Of a stretch of DNA of 64,000 nt, positions 10,101-17,698 are shown piece by piece; the first letter of the stretch is position 1; every line of letters begins with the position of its first letter. A program made the position numbers and the translations under genes. Source of the DNA: Methylomonas fluvii (GTDB lineage: Bacteria; Pseudomonadota; Gammaproteobacteria; Methylococcales; Methylomonadaceae). The notes beneath the pieces were generated by a model, which searched no databases, had not been told where the DNA came from, and was given only the letters and a program-made list of their open reading frames with translations. The stretch covers positions 558,001 to 622,000 of the forward strand of contig NZ_JACXST010000001.1 of NCBI RefSeq assembly GCF_014850975.1. The letters are read 5' to 3'.

Positions 10101-10403
10101 GAAATTCACGAGGCCATGCGTTTACAAATCATCGTCGAGGCTAAAACCGCGGTGTTGGAGCAAATTTACGGCCGGCAGGAAAGCCTGCGGGAACTGATCG
10201 GCGGCGGCTGGGTGCATCTCAGTGCCAAAGACCCGGACAGCGGCGAGATTTTTGTGTTTCAGCGCGGTGTCGGCTTTGGGCCTTGGCAACCGGACAACAG
10301 CGATCTGCCGCTGCGGGACAACTCGCCGGATTGTTACCGGGACGAAACCCAGCCGGTGGCGCCTATGTTGATCAAGCAACCCGAGTTTGGAGCGGCGGCG
10401 TGA
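7197..10403 (+). CDS. dabA: DabA-type inorganic carbon transporter subunit (DUF2309)
   Basis: This 1068-residue cytoplasmic protein of the DUF2309/UPF0753 family matches the beta-carbonic-anhydrase-like subunit of DAB complexes, which hydrate CO2 vectorially using the ion gradient. Candidate zinc and catalytic residues are C539 and D541 in VFCMDDREEG, H730 in MGHGSMSQNNP and C745 in YDCGACSGRHGG, the C/D/H/C pattern known for DabA. The N-terminal PIHDFVHHNTLHGF motif is also typical. The ATG at 7197 is preferred over a TTG two codons upstream. It is followed at once by a NuoL-like dabB candidate, the standard dabAB pairing. Confidence 0.92.
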   Translation: MHDSISNIASPRDIIIGAIHHLDHLLPGQAPIHDFVHHNTLHGFQHLPFEQALAEFTELTGVSCYLPAEQFREFYAQGRIADDDIDAALAQQFADALDAEICTINGKIITRDMLYRLSLLHDLAALTPAQFDWQVRELGVLENMSSNGEKASELWDGLLAKLGLQMPDLHPEDLLDLSVEQIRQWLPNAANAGAEQQMRQSGMESLESLFARVGGSLTLRGLLLALTGKDILDTVRRQLIRLCASLLDEGLAAWRLPKREELGLYQAWRESLIYDAQPIFHELHDWQAVTAALPADAIDAIAQQLTALAVPESRWADYLQRLALELPGWSGLINWRQTHPDYQAGDATQPLLADYLAIRLTLDRVYAEQLCRRQWSCEAQLDKLRGYFLKNLAEFSVRHTLFQGQLPEYLALAAQALLNDAARDKQAWQTLAERIWTWQLSPLAPPSSNLNVYNQGWRLFRFCQLLGLTARDVQHIESAQLLNCLASIDAFSEADRNTVWLSAYERHYQQALLHALHANHNRGRWAQRDSRPEAQIVFCMDDREEGIRRHLEELNPAIETLGAAGFFGVPMNYQGLDDSKLTALCPVVVVPAHNVQECSHPGQEQALARHRQGRNLKQRIVNLLQHGLRRDALLAYPVINAMAPFTLLGLLAKSFIPKAQHQLLTAVAKGIAPDVPSQLHFTAGNPETPASPQQPRFGFTDQEQAERIAGFLRNTGLTYGFAELVVLMGHGSMSQNNPHLSAYDCGACSGRHGGPNARLFAAMANRPEVRQLLAERGIVIPADTWFIGAEHNTCDEDIIWYDSSAVPQERQLAFNKFKQQMQHAQRMSAHERCRRLASAPRRPQPKQALRHFLNRAADFSQARPELGHATNAAALVGRRSLTQGAFFDRRLFLISYDPSQDPEGTVLEGILLAVGPVGAGINLEYYFSTVNNERLGCGSKVPHNLTGFCAVMEGAGSDLRTGLPRQMIEIHEAMRLQIIVEAKTAVLEQIYGRQESLRELIGGGWVHLSAKDPDSGEIFVFQRGVGFGPWQPDNSDLPLRDNSPDCYRDETQPVAPMLIKQPEFGAAA

Positions 10404-10405
10404 GT

Positions 10406-11977
10406 ATGGATACCTCTGCAACCCTGATTCCCTTGTTTCCGCTATTGGCTGCGCTATTGATTGGCGGCCTGCATTTTTGCCGAATAGTCGATGGCGAGGC
10501 CGGCGAGAAAACCACGGCCCGGCTGGGCGTGACAGCCATTAGCCTATCGGTACTGACGGCTTTGGCTTTATTAGCCGGCGATTTGTCCGGCCAACTGGCC
10601 GACTCGGTGTCGTACGGCACCTGGCTGCGTAGCGGCTCGCTGAGCATAGACTACACACTCAGCACCGGCGGTTTTAATCTGGCCTTGGCCGGTTTGTTCT
10701 CGCTGTTACTGCTGGTCGTGATGCGCTTTTCGGTGAATTACCTGCACCGCGAGGCCGGCTTTCACCGCTTTTTTTTCATCCTGAATTTATTCGCGGCGGC
10801 GATGCTGTTGTTGGTGTTGTCCGGCAACGCGGTGTTTACCTTTGTCGCCTGGGAGATGGCCGGGGTTTGTTCTTACTGGCTGATTGCTTACGCCTACGAC
10901 CGGCCCATCGCCGCGCATAACGCCACCCGTGTATTTGTCTCCAATCGCATCGGCGACGGCGGTTTTATTTTGGCGATTGGCCTGTCCCTAGCTTGGCTGG
11001 AGAATGCCGATTGGCAAACCATCAACCTCAGTGCGGCCGATCTGGAAGCGGGCGATGCTACCTTGCTGGCCCTGAGTTTTGCCGTGGCGGCATTTGCCAA
11101 ATCCGCGCAGATTCCGTTCACACCCTGGCTGGCGCGGGCAATGGAAGGGCCAACGCCGTCCAGCGCGATTTTCTATGGTGGGGCCATGATCCATGCCGGC
11201 GTGTTCTTGATGATTCAATTGCAACCTTTGTTCATGCAAGCACCGCTGGCCATGCTGGTACTGGCGGTGGTCGGCGCACTGACCTCAATTTACAGTTACT
11301 GGGTAGGCTTGAGCCAGACCGACATTAAAAGCTCGCAAATCTTCGCCACCTCCGCGCAACTGGGCCTGATGTTTGTCGAATGCGGCTTGGGATTTTGGAC
11401 ATTGGCGGCCTGGCATCTGGCCGCGCATGCCGTGGTACGTTGTTATTTGCTGCTAACCGCGCCGTCCATTTTGCACAACACCCACGGAGAACCGATTCAA
11501 ACGGTGTCACCGGTTCTGGCAAATTGCCGCTGGGCCTTTATCGCCTCCTTGCAGCGCGGCTGGTTGGAGCCGGCCATGGATTGGTTGCTGGTCAAACCGG
11601 TTTTGCGCTTGGCCAAGGATGCGCGCTTTATCGACGAACACATTGTGGATAAGGCCTTGGGTGCGCCGGCACCGGCTATCAAAGCGGTGTCGTCCTTGGC
11701 GCAGTGGGAAGAGCAAAAAATGGGCGCCAACCTGGATAGCCAGGAAGACAGCTTCGCCCAAGGCAGCGGTCTGGCCGGCAAACTGGCGCAATGGACCGCC
11801 GCCTTGCTGAACTGGTTTGAATATCACTTCATTCTGCGCGGCATCGGCCGCGATTCGATTCGATTTGGCCGGCGCCTGGGCCAGGCTGCCAACCGTTTTG
11901 AGCAATTATTGTTACAGCCGCGCTATCTGGCGTTGTTTGTGTTGATCACCTTGATGGTGGCGCTGGGATACCGATGA
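10406..11977 (+). CDS. dabB: NuoL-like membrane subunit, DabB candidate
   Basis: This 523-residue proton_antipo_M protein carries the NuoL signature VAWEMAGVCSYWLIAYAYDRP and NATRVFVSNRIGDGGF. E150 is the TM5 glutamate and AAFAKSAQIPFTPWL holds the TM7 lysine. It is shorter than complex I NuoL (about 610 residues) and lacks the long lateral helix, as DabB does. The ATG at 10406 is used here. A GTG at 10400 overlaps the dabA stop (GTGA) and has GGAG seven bases upstream, so it is an equally good start. Direct coupling to dabA supports a DabAB complex. The next gene overlaps its stop by 4 bp. Confidence 0.87.
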   Translation: MDTSATLIPLFPLLAALLIGGLHFCRIVDGEAGEKTTARLGVTAISLSVLTALALLAGDLSGQLADSVSYGTWLRSGSLSIDYTLSTGGFNLALAGLFSLLLLVVMRFSVNYLHREAGFHRFFFILNLFAAAMLLLVLSGNAVFTFVAWEMAGVCSYWLIAYAYDRPIAAHNATRVFVSNRIGDGGFILAIGLSLAWLENADWQTINLSAADLEAGDATLLALSFAVAAFAKSAQIPFTPWLARAMEGPTPSSAIFYGGAMIHAGVFLMIQLQPLFMQAPLAMLVLAVVGALTSIYSYWVGLSQTDIKSSQIFATSAQLGLMFVECGLGFWTLAAWHLAAHAVVRCYLLLTAPSILHNTHGEPIQTVSPVLANCRWAFIASLQRGWLEPAMDWLLVKPVLRLAKDARFIDEHIVDKALGAPAPAIKAVSSLAQWEEQKMGANLDSQEDSFAQGSGLAGKLAQWTAALLNWFEYHFILRGIGRDSIRFGRRLGQAANRFEQLLLQPRYLALFVLITLMVALGYR

Positions 11978-13515
11978 ATACCCCTATTGTTTTCTGGCAC
12001 GTCGTGGCGGCGGTGCCGCTGTTAACGGTGTTGACGCTGGTGCCTTTGCTGACCATGCTGGCGGTGGTGTTCGCCAAGCCGATTTACAGCGTACGGCTGG
12101 CCTTTGCCGGCGCATTGCTGAACGTATTGCTGAGCATTTATCTATTGCTGATATTCGACGCGGAAACGCCCGGGCTCCATCTTGCCGAACATTTTCAATT
12201 ATTGGGGATGCACTATCGGGTTGGCGTGGACGGCACCAATATTCTGTTTATTCCGCTGACGGCGATTTTAGGCTTGCTGGCACTGATCTATACCTTGATC
12301 ACCCGCCATCGTAGCGACCGCCTGTTCATCGCCTGCCTGCTGGCCTACCAAGGCATTTTAATCGGCGCGTTCGCGGCGCTGAATACGCTGCAATTCTGGT
12401 TCTGGTGCTTGCTGGAGCTGGTGCCGGTGGTGTTATTGACGGTATTTGCCGGTACCGGTAAGCAGCGCAATCAGGTGGTGAAATCGGTCTTGCAATACTG
12501 GCTGTCCGGTTTGGCGATGAGTCTGGCCGGCTTTGTATTGCTGAGCTATGGTTTAGCGCAAAACGGCTTGGATTTGAGCTTTGATTGGTTGACCTTAAAA
12601 CATCACAATCTGGCGATTCCCAACGAAACCCTAATCTTTATCCTGCTGTTTTTCGGCTTTGCCATCCGCATGCCGTTGTTTCCGTTTCATGCCTGGTTGC
12701 CCTTGCTGGCGGAGCACGGCACCGCCGCCAGCGCGGCGATTTTTCTCACCGGTTTGAAGCTGGGCATCTACGCCTTGATCCGCTTCATCCTGCCGCTAGT
12801 GCCGGGTGCAGCCGAGCAATGGGTGCATTTTGTCGTCGATTTGGGCTTGATCGGGATTTTTTACGGCGCCCTGCTGGCGCTGATGCAAATCAATATGCGC
12901 CGGCTGTTGGCGTTTGCGGTGATCAGTCATACCGGCATGTTGGCGATAGGCGTGTTTTCCTTCAACGATTTTGCCTTGGAAGGCAGCATTTTGCTGTCGA
13001 TAGCTTATGGGTTGGCGACAGCCGGCATGCTGTTCAGCATCGGTTTGATTTACGAGCGCACCCGCACCTCGTTCCTGCCCCGTTTGGGCGGACTGTTCGA
13101 GACCAATTCGACGATAGCCTTGTTGTTTTTGATTTCCGCGCTCAGCACCATGGTTATGCCCGGCACACCGGGTTTCGATGCCGCGCATCTATTAATCGAA
13201 GGCACCATAGAGGAACACGGCTGGTATATCGCCATTGCGATTTTGTTGGGCAACGTGCTGGGCGCCGCTTTTCTGCTGTGGGCATTTCAAAGGCTGTTTA
13301 TTGCTCATGCCAAGCGCATTGTTCAGCCTTACGGCAGCCTTCACCATCCGGTGCTTAAGGAGCGGATTATCGCTGTGACCATCTGCGGCCTGCTGATCGG
13401 CACCGGTTTTTACACTACGCCCTGGCTGAAATTTATCGATCAGGAAGCCAAGGAAATCGGCGAACATTACCCGGAACATCACAGCCACCACATGAACGGC
13501 CCGCACCATGACTGA
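11974..13515 (+). CDS. NuoM-like subunit with Lys-to-Arg change and His-rich tail
   Basis: This is a 513-residue polytopic protein of the antiporter-subunit superfamily. The TM5-type glutamate aligns with E148 (FWCLLELVPVVLL). The usual TM7 lysine is replaced by R232 in GFAIRMPLFPFHAWLP, and a second lysine is kept in GLKLGIYALIR. The C-terminus ends in a histidine-rich tail (HYPEHHSHHMNGPHHD), possibly metal-binding. ATGA overlap with the gene before and an 8-bp overlap with the gene after indicate translational coupling. It probably forms part of an enlarged membrane arm with the DabB candidate. Whether it pumps protons is uncertain. Confidence 0.85.
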   Translation: MNTPIVFWHVVAAVPLLTVLTLVPLLTMLAVVFAKPIYSVRLAFAGALLNVLLSIYLLLIFDAETPGLHLAEHFQLLGMHYRVGVDGTNILFIPLTAILGLLALIYTLITRHRSDRLFIACLLAYQGILIGAFAALNTLQFWFWCLLELVPVVLLTVFAGTGKQRNQVVKSVLQYWLSGLAMSLAGFVLLSYGLAQNGLDLSFDWLTLKHHNLAIPNETLIFILLFFGFAIRMPLFPFHAWLPLLAEHGTAASAAIFLTGLKLGIYALIRFILPLVPGAAEQWVHFVVDLGLIGIFYGALLALMQINMRRLLAFAVISHTGMLAIGVFSFNDFALEGSILLSIAYGLATAGMLFSIGLIYERTRTSFLPRLGGLFETNSTIALLFLISALSTMVMPGTPGFDAAHLLIEGTIEEHGWYIAIAILLGNVLGAAFLLWAFQRLFIAHAKRIVQPYGSLHHPVLKERIIAVTICGLLIGTGFYTTPWLKFIDQEAKEIGEHYPEHHSHHMNGPHHD

Positions 13516-15079
13516 TAGTTTTCCCTTACTGTCCCTCTGTCTGGCCTGGCCTTTGTTGGGGGCCTTATCGCTGGCGTTCATCCAGGATACCCAGTTAGCC
13601 AAGCGCGGCGCTTTGTTGGTGGCCGTTGTGGAATTGCTGTTTACCGTCGCTGCGGCTGGGGTTTTCGATAGCGCACGCGGCGATTTTCAGTTGCTGGAAG
13701 ACTATGCCTGGATACCGGGCCTGAATATTCACTATCAGCTCGGTGTGGACGGCATCTCGATCCCGTTTTTGCCGATGACGGCCTTGCTGACCCTGATGGC
13801 TTTGTTGGCCGGCTGGAACAGCGTGCGGCAGTTAAATCGCTTTCAGTTGGCGTTGATGTTAGCGCTGGAGAGCGTGACTATCGGTGTGTTTACCGCATTG
13901 GATTTGGCTTTGTTCTTCCTGTTTTGGGAGCTGACCTTGCCGCCGATTTTTTTCTTGATCGGTTTATGGGGCATAGGCGCGGAGCGACGGTACGCGGCGA
14001 TGAAATATACCTTGTATATGTTATTCGGCGGCGTGCCGCTGTTGTTCGGGATCATTTTGCTGGCGATGAATCACGCGCAGGCTAGCGGGGGGGCAATTCC
14101 GCAGGATTTGGCTTTCAGTTTGCCGGTTTTACTCAACACGCCGATACCCGAGCCGGCGCAAGGCCTGATCTTTCTGCTGCTGTTTTTGGGGTTTGCGGTG
14201 AAAGCGCCGCTGCTACCGTTTCATACCTGGCTGCCGACCACGGCCATTGAGGCCCCGACTTTTCTGAGCGCGTTGCTGGTTGGTTTGAAACTGGGCGTTT
14301 ACGGCATCATCCGTTTTGCGATACCGCTGGCGCCGCAAGCGGCCTTGGAACATCGCTGGTTGTTGGCGATACTCGGTGCGGTGACGCTAGTTTACGGCGC
14401 CTTGATCGCGTTGCGGCAAACCAATCTGCGTCGCTTGCTGGCTTATTCCAGCATTAGCCATGTCGGCCTGGTCATCGTTGGCATCGCCGCTTTTAATTTG
14501 CAAGGTTTGCAGGGCGCGGTCATGCAGTTGTTGAATTTCGGCATCGTCGCCGGCAGCCTGATGTTGATCGCCGGCATGATCCAGCAACGCTTGGGTAGCA
14601 ACGATCTGGTTCATCTCGGCGGCTTGGCCAAACCCATGCCGCGCTTAACTACGCTATTTTTCGTGTTTGCGCTGTCCAGTATCGGCGTGCCCGGCACCAA
14701 TGGCTTCCCGGCGGAATTGCTGATGATACTCGGCGCGTTGCAGGCTTATCCGGCACTGGCAATGGTGGCTTTGTTTGGCGCGGTATTGGGCGCGGCGTAT
14801 TTGTTGGGTTTTGTCAGACGGGCATTCTTTGGCCCGGTTGTGCATGACAGCGTAGCCAGAACCCAGGACCTGCGCCCACGCGAGTTGGCATTGCTGGTCG
14901 TGCCGGCGCTGCTGGTATTGGTGATAGGCCTGTATCCGCAATGGCTGTTGTCCTGGCAAGAAACCAGTGTGCAGTCCTGGTGGCAGCGGATAAGCGTGGC
15001 GGTTCCGCAGGCGGCAACGGCATCGAAACTCCCGCAGAGACCCACAATTTCAGGCGTGCCGAGCGATGGTTCAATATAA
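13508..15079 (+). CDS. NuoM-like proton-translocating subunit
   Basis: This 523-residue membrane protein shows the standard NuoM features: the amphipathic GVDGISIPF entry, E141 in LFFLFWELTLPPIFFLIGLWG and K232 in GFAVKAPLLPFHTWLP. The C-terminal part has YSSISHVGLV and a polar final 40 residues. It overlaps the preceding gene by 8 bp and is the last antiporter-type gene of the module. A 148-bp gap with a likely promoter separates it from the carbonic anhydrase gene. Assignment to inorganic-carbon uptake rather than respiration rests on context. Confidence 0.86.
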   Translation: MTDSFPLLSLCLAWPLLGALSLAFIQDTQLAKRGALLVAVVELLFTVAAAGVFDSARGDFQLLEDYAWIPGLNIHYQLGVDGISIPFLPMTALLTLMALLAGWNSVRQLNRFQLALMLALESVTIGVFTALDLALFFLFWELTLPPIFFLIGLWGIGAERRYAAMKYTLYMLFGGVPLLFGIILLAMNHAQASGGAIPQDLAFSLPVLLNTPIPEPAQGLIFLLLFLGFAVKAPLLPFHTWLPTTAIEAPTFLSALLVGLKLGVYGIIRFAIPLAPQAALEHRWLLAILGAVTLVYGALIALRQTNLRRLLAYSSISHVGLVIVGIAAFNLQGLQGAVMQLLNFGIVAGSLMLIAGMIQQRLGSNDLVHLGGLAKPMPRLTTLFFVFALSSIGVPGTNGFPAELLMILGALQAYPALAMVALFGAVLGAAYLLGFVRRAFFGPVVHDSVARTQDLRPRELALLVVPALLVLVIGLYPQWLLSWQETSVQSWWQRISVAVPQAATASKLPQRPTISGVPSDGSI

Positions 15080-15111
15080 CTTTTGATTTAGCCCAGATTT
15101 AGGTCGCAAAG

Positions 15112-15146
15112 CAATTGCTATATAGTTTCGATTCGATATAGTATTG
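15112..15146 (+). promoter_or_regulatory. Sigma70-like promoter within an imperfect dyad upstream of carbonic anhydrase
   Basis: TTGCTA (15115-15120), a 16-bp spacer and TATAGT (15137-15142) form a good -35/-10 pair about 85 bp before the carbonic anhydrase start. The same segment is an imperfect dyad: CAATTGCTATAT at the left mirrors ATATAGTATTG at the right. A regulator could therefore bind over the promoter. This would let the carbonic anhydrase and SulP genes be transcribed separately from the dab part. Confidence 0.45.
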
Positions 15147-15227
15147 CCCATAAAGACACATTCTTTTGAACAACCCGTTCCGGATCCGCTCCAGAACGCA
15201 TAGTGATAGAAAATAAGGACACCCATT

Positions 15228-15860
15228 ATGATTACACCCACGAAATTACTGCTTGAAAACAAAGCCTGGTCGGAAGAAGTCAGCGGGAAAGACCCGGATT
15301 TTTTCGTCCAGTTGGCCAAAGAGCAAAAGCCCGACTTTTTGTGGATAGGCTGCTCGGATAGCCGGGTGCCTGCGGAGACAGTCGTCAACGCCAAGCCCGG
15401 CGAAATTTTTGTGCATCGCAATATTGCCAATCAGGTCATCGTCACCGATTTCAATTGCCTGAGCGTCTTGCAATATGCCATTTCGGTCTTAAAAGTTAAG
15501 CACGTTATCGTTTGCGGCCATTACGGCTGCGGCGGCGTGAAAGCGGCCTTGCAGCCGCAAAAATCCGATCTGGTTATCACCAATAAATGGTTGCTGCATA
15601 TTAAAGATGTCTACCGTTTGCATCAGGAAGAGCTTGAGTCTATTCCGCCGGAGAAAAAAACCGATCGCCTGATCGAGCTGAATATCATCGAGCAAGTTTA
15701 TCGTCTGGCGCATACCTCGATTATTCAGTCCGCCTGGAAACACGGACACAAGCCCACTTTACATGGTTGGGTATACGGCCTGAACGACGGTTTGATCAAT
15801 GAATTGATCAAACTCGACCATAACACGCAAATCAATCCGATTTACCGCTATGCCGACTAA
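15228..15860 (+). CDS. Beta-class carbonic anhydrase
   Basis: This 210-residue zinc enzyme interconverts CO2 and bicarbonate. Zinc ligands and catalytic dyad are clear: C42 and D44 in WIGCSDSRVPAE, and H98 and C101 in CGHYGCGGV. That is the clade-B layout of E. coli Can. AAGGA about ten bases upstream supports the ATG. It lies between the DAB-type genes and a SulP transporter (32-nt gap), so a role in balancing cytosolic bicarbonate supplied by those transporters is likely. No signal peptide is seen, so it should be cytoplasmic. Confidence 0.95.
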   Translation: MITPTKLLLENKAWSEEVSGKDPDFFVQLAKEQKPDFLWIGCSDSRVPAETVVNAKPGEIFVHRNIANQVIVTDFNCLSVLQYAISVLKVKHVIVCGHYGCGGVKAALQPQKSDLVITNKWLLHIKDVYRLHQEELESIPPEKKTDRLIELNIIEQVYRLAHTSIIQSAWKHGHKPTLHGWVYGLNDGLINELIKLDHNTQINPIYRYAD

Positions 15861-15892
15861 CATCCGGATTTTCGCAACAACTGGGTAAACCA

Positions 15893-17452
15893 ATGACATC
15901 GCAATTGAATTCTTATATGAAACATCTGCACCAGGACTTACCGGCCGGTATCGTGGTCTTTCTGGTGGCTTTACCGTTATGCCTGGGGGTTGCATTAGCC
16001 TCCGGTGCGCCGTTGTTCTCCGGCATTATCGCCGGCTTGGTGGGCGGTATTCTGGTTTCCTGGGCCAGCGGCTCGCAATTGAGCGTTTCGGGACCGGCAG
16101 CCGGATTGACGGTTATCGTTTTCGAAGCCATCGAAACCTTGGGTGGCTTTGGCGGATTTTTGCTGAGTTTGGTGCTGGCCGGCGGCTTGCAAATAATTCT
16201 GGGTTTTTTGAAAGCCGGGGTAATCGGCGCATTTTTTCCGGCTTCGGTAATTAAAGGCATGCTGGCGGCGATTGGCTTGATTTTGATTATCAAACAAACG
16301 CCGCATGCCACCGGTTACGACGCCAGTTTCGAAGGCGATGAAAGTTATATGCAGGAGAGCGCCGAATCAAGCTTCTTTGAATTGTCCGAGGCCTTGGAAG
16401 CAATTACCCCCGGCGTTACCATCGTCAGCGCCGTGGCACTATTAATTTTGGTGATCTGGGATTCCGGGTTTATCAAGCAATTCAAGCTTTTAAAGCTGAT
16501 TCCCGGTCCGTTACTAGCGGTGATTTGGGGTGTCAGTTTCAACACTCTGGCAGTGCATTTTGCCCCGGAAATGATGATAGGCGAAAAGCACTTGGTGTCG
16601 CTTCCCGAGTTGGGCAGCACCGCCAATTTTATCAACCAATTGCGTCTGCCGGATTTCACTGCTTTCAGCAATCCGAAAATTTACGGCGTTGCGATGACCA
16701 TTGCGATTATCGCCAGTCTGGAAACCTTGCTGAGCATAGAGGCGGTCGATAAATTGGACCCGCACAAACGCGTTGCGCCGACCAATCGGGAGCTGAAAGC
16801 GCAGGGTTTGGGCAACATGGTCAGCGGCTTGATGGGTGGCCTGCCGATTACCGCCGTAATCGTGCGTAGTTCGGCCAATATCAATGCCGGCGGCCAAACC
16901 AAAATAGCGTCTTTCTTACACGGCGTTTTGCTATTGGTCAGCGTGCTGTTTTTTGCGAAATATTTGAATATGATTCCGTTGGCCTGTTTGGCGGCGATTT
17001 TGCTGCAAACCGGCTACAAACTGGCCAAGCCGGCTTTGTTCGTGGAGTTTTATCGGAAGGGCTGGAATCAGTTTGCGCCGTTTGCGATTACCGTTGTGGC
17101 GATTTTATTCACTGACCTGTTGCTAGGCATTGCCATTGGTATGGCGGCCGGATTCTACTTTGTATTGAAAGCCAACTTCCATGCGGCGATTACCTTGACC
17201 CAGCACGGCGATCATTATTTGTTGCGCTTACATAAAGATGTCTCCTTCTTGAATAAGGCCTTGCTACGTAAGCATCTATCCGCCGTATCCGATGACTGTG
17301 AATTGCTGATTGACGGCTCCAAAGCGTTGTTCATCGATCAAGACATCATTGAAACCATCGCGGATTTTCTACTAGCCGCGCCGGATCGCGGTATTAATGT
17401 GGAAATCCAGGGTTTTAGCGTCTCTGCTGAGATGTCTTCGTCGCCTCACTAA
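15893..17452 (+). CDS. SulP-family anion (probable bicarbonate) transporter
   Basis: This 519-residue polytopic transporter of the SLC26/SulP family opens with the typical DLPAGIVVFLVALPLCLGVALASGAP segment. It also has GPAAGLTVIVF and GLPITAVIVRSSANINAGGQT. The last 90 residues (LRLHKDVSFLNKALL to the end) form a short STAS-like domain. SulP proteins paired with a beta carbonic anhydrase often carry bicarbonate. The adjacent carbonic anhydrase and dab genes favour that substrate over sulfate, but it is not proven by sequence. A strong terminator follows. Confidence 0.88.
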   Translation: MTSQLNSYMKHLHQDLPAGIVVFLVALPLCLGVALASGAPLFSGIIAGLVGGILVSWASGSQLSVSGPAAGLTVIVFEAIETLGGFGGFLLSLVLAGGLQIILGFLKAGVIGAFFPASVIKGMLAAIGLILIIKQTPHATGYDASFEGDESYMQESAESSFFELSEALEAITPGVTIVSAVALLILVIWDSGFIKQFKLLKLIPGPLLAVIWGVSFNTLAVHFAPEMMIGEKHLVSLPELGSTANFINQLRLPDFTAFSNPKIYGVAMTIAIIASLETLLSIEAVDKLDPHKRVAPTNRELKAQGLGNMVSGLMGGLPITAVIVRSSANINAGGQTKIASFLHGVLLLVSVLFFAKYLNMIPLACLAAILLQTGYKLAKPALFVEFYRKGWNQFAPFAITVVAILFTDLLLGIAIGMAAGFYFVLKANFHAAITLTQHGDHYLLRLHKDVSFLNKALLRKHLSAVSDDCELLIDGSKALFIDQDIIETIADFLLAAPDRGINVEIQGFSVSAEMSSSPH

Positions 17453-17495
17453 AGCAAACCGGCGACTTTAAGCCGCTACAAATAGAAAGTTGCTC

Positions 17496-17533
17496 ATCGG
17501 TTTCGGAAAAAGCCGCACCGAAACCGATTTTTT
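17496..17533 (+). terminator. Rho-independent terminator after the carbon-uptake cluster
   Basis: A perfect 11-bp stem ATCGGTTTCGG / CCGAAACCGAT (17496-17506 and 17518-17528) with an 11-nt loop is followed by a run of T. It ends the long plus-strand transcript that includes the SulP gene. Confidence 0.9.
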
Positions 17534-17698
17534 GACGCATGAATTTCGAATGTTTTTGCTAGCGGAGTCTAATTGCTAAACTCCGCTTTTCTAAAAATCC
17601 CAGCAGTCACCTTTTAAATTCTTAGCCCTATAATAGCCGGGGCGGTTGGCGACTTTCGCCGTGCCAATTTTTCCAAGCTCCCCAAGGCTATATCAACC

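Noticed and set aside
12585-13358. Plus-strand frame within the NuoM-like gene
   Set aside because: It is in another frame of a clearly conserved membrane protein, with Arg/His-rich content typical of a shadow.
5363-15079. A complex I (nuo) operon
   Set aside because: Only NuoL/NuoM-type subunits are present, and dabA, carbonic anhydrase and SulP genes lie among or next to them; peripheral-arm genes are absent.
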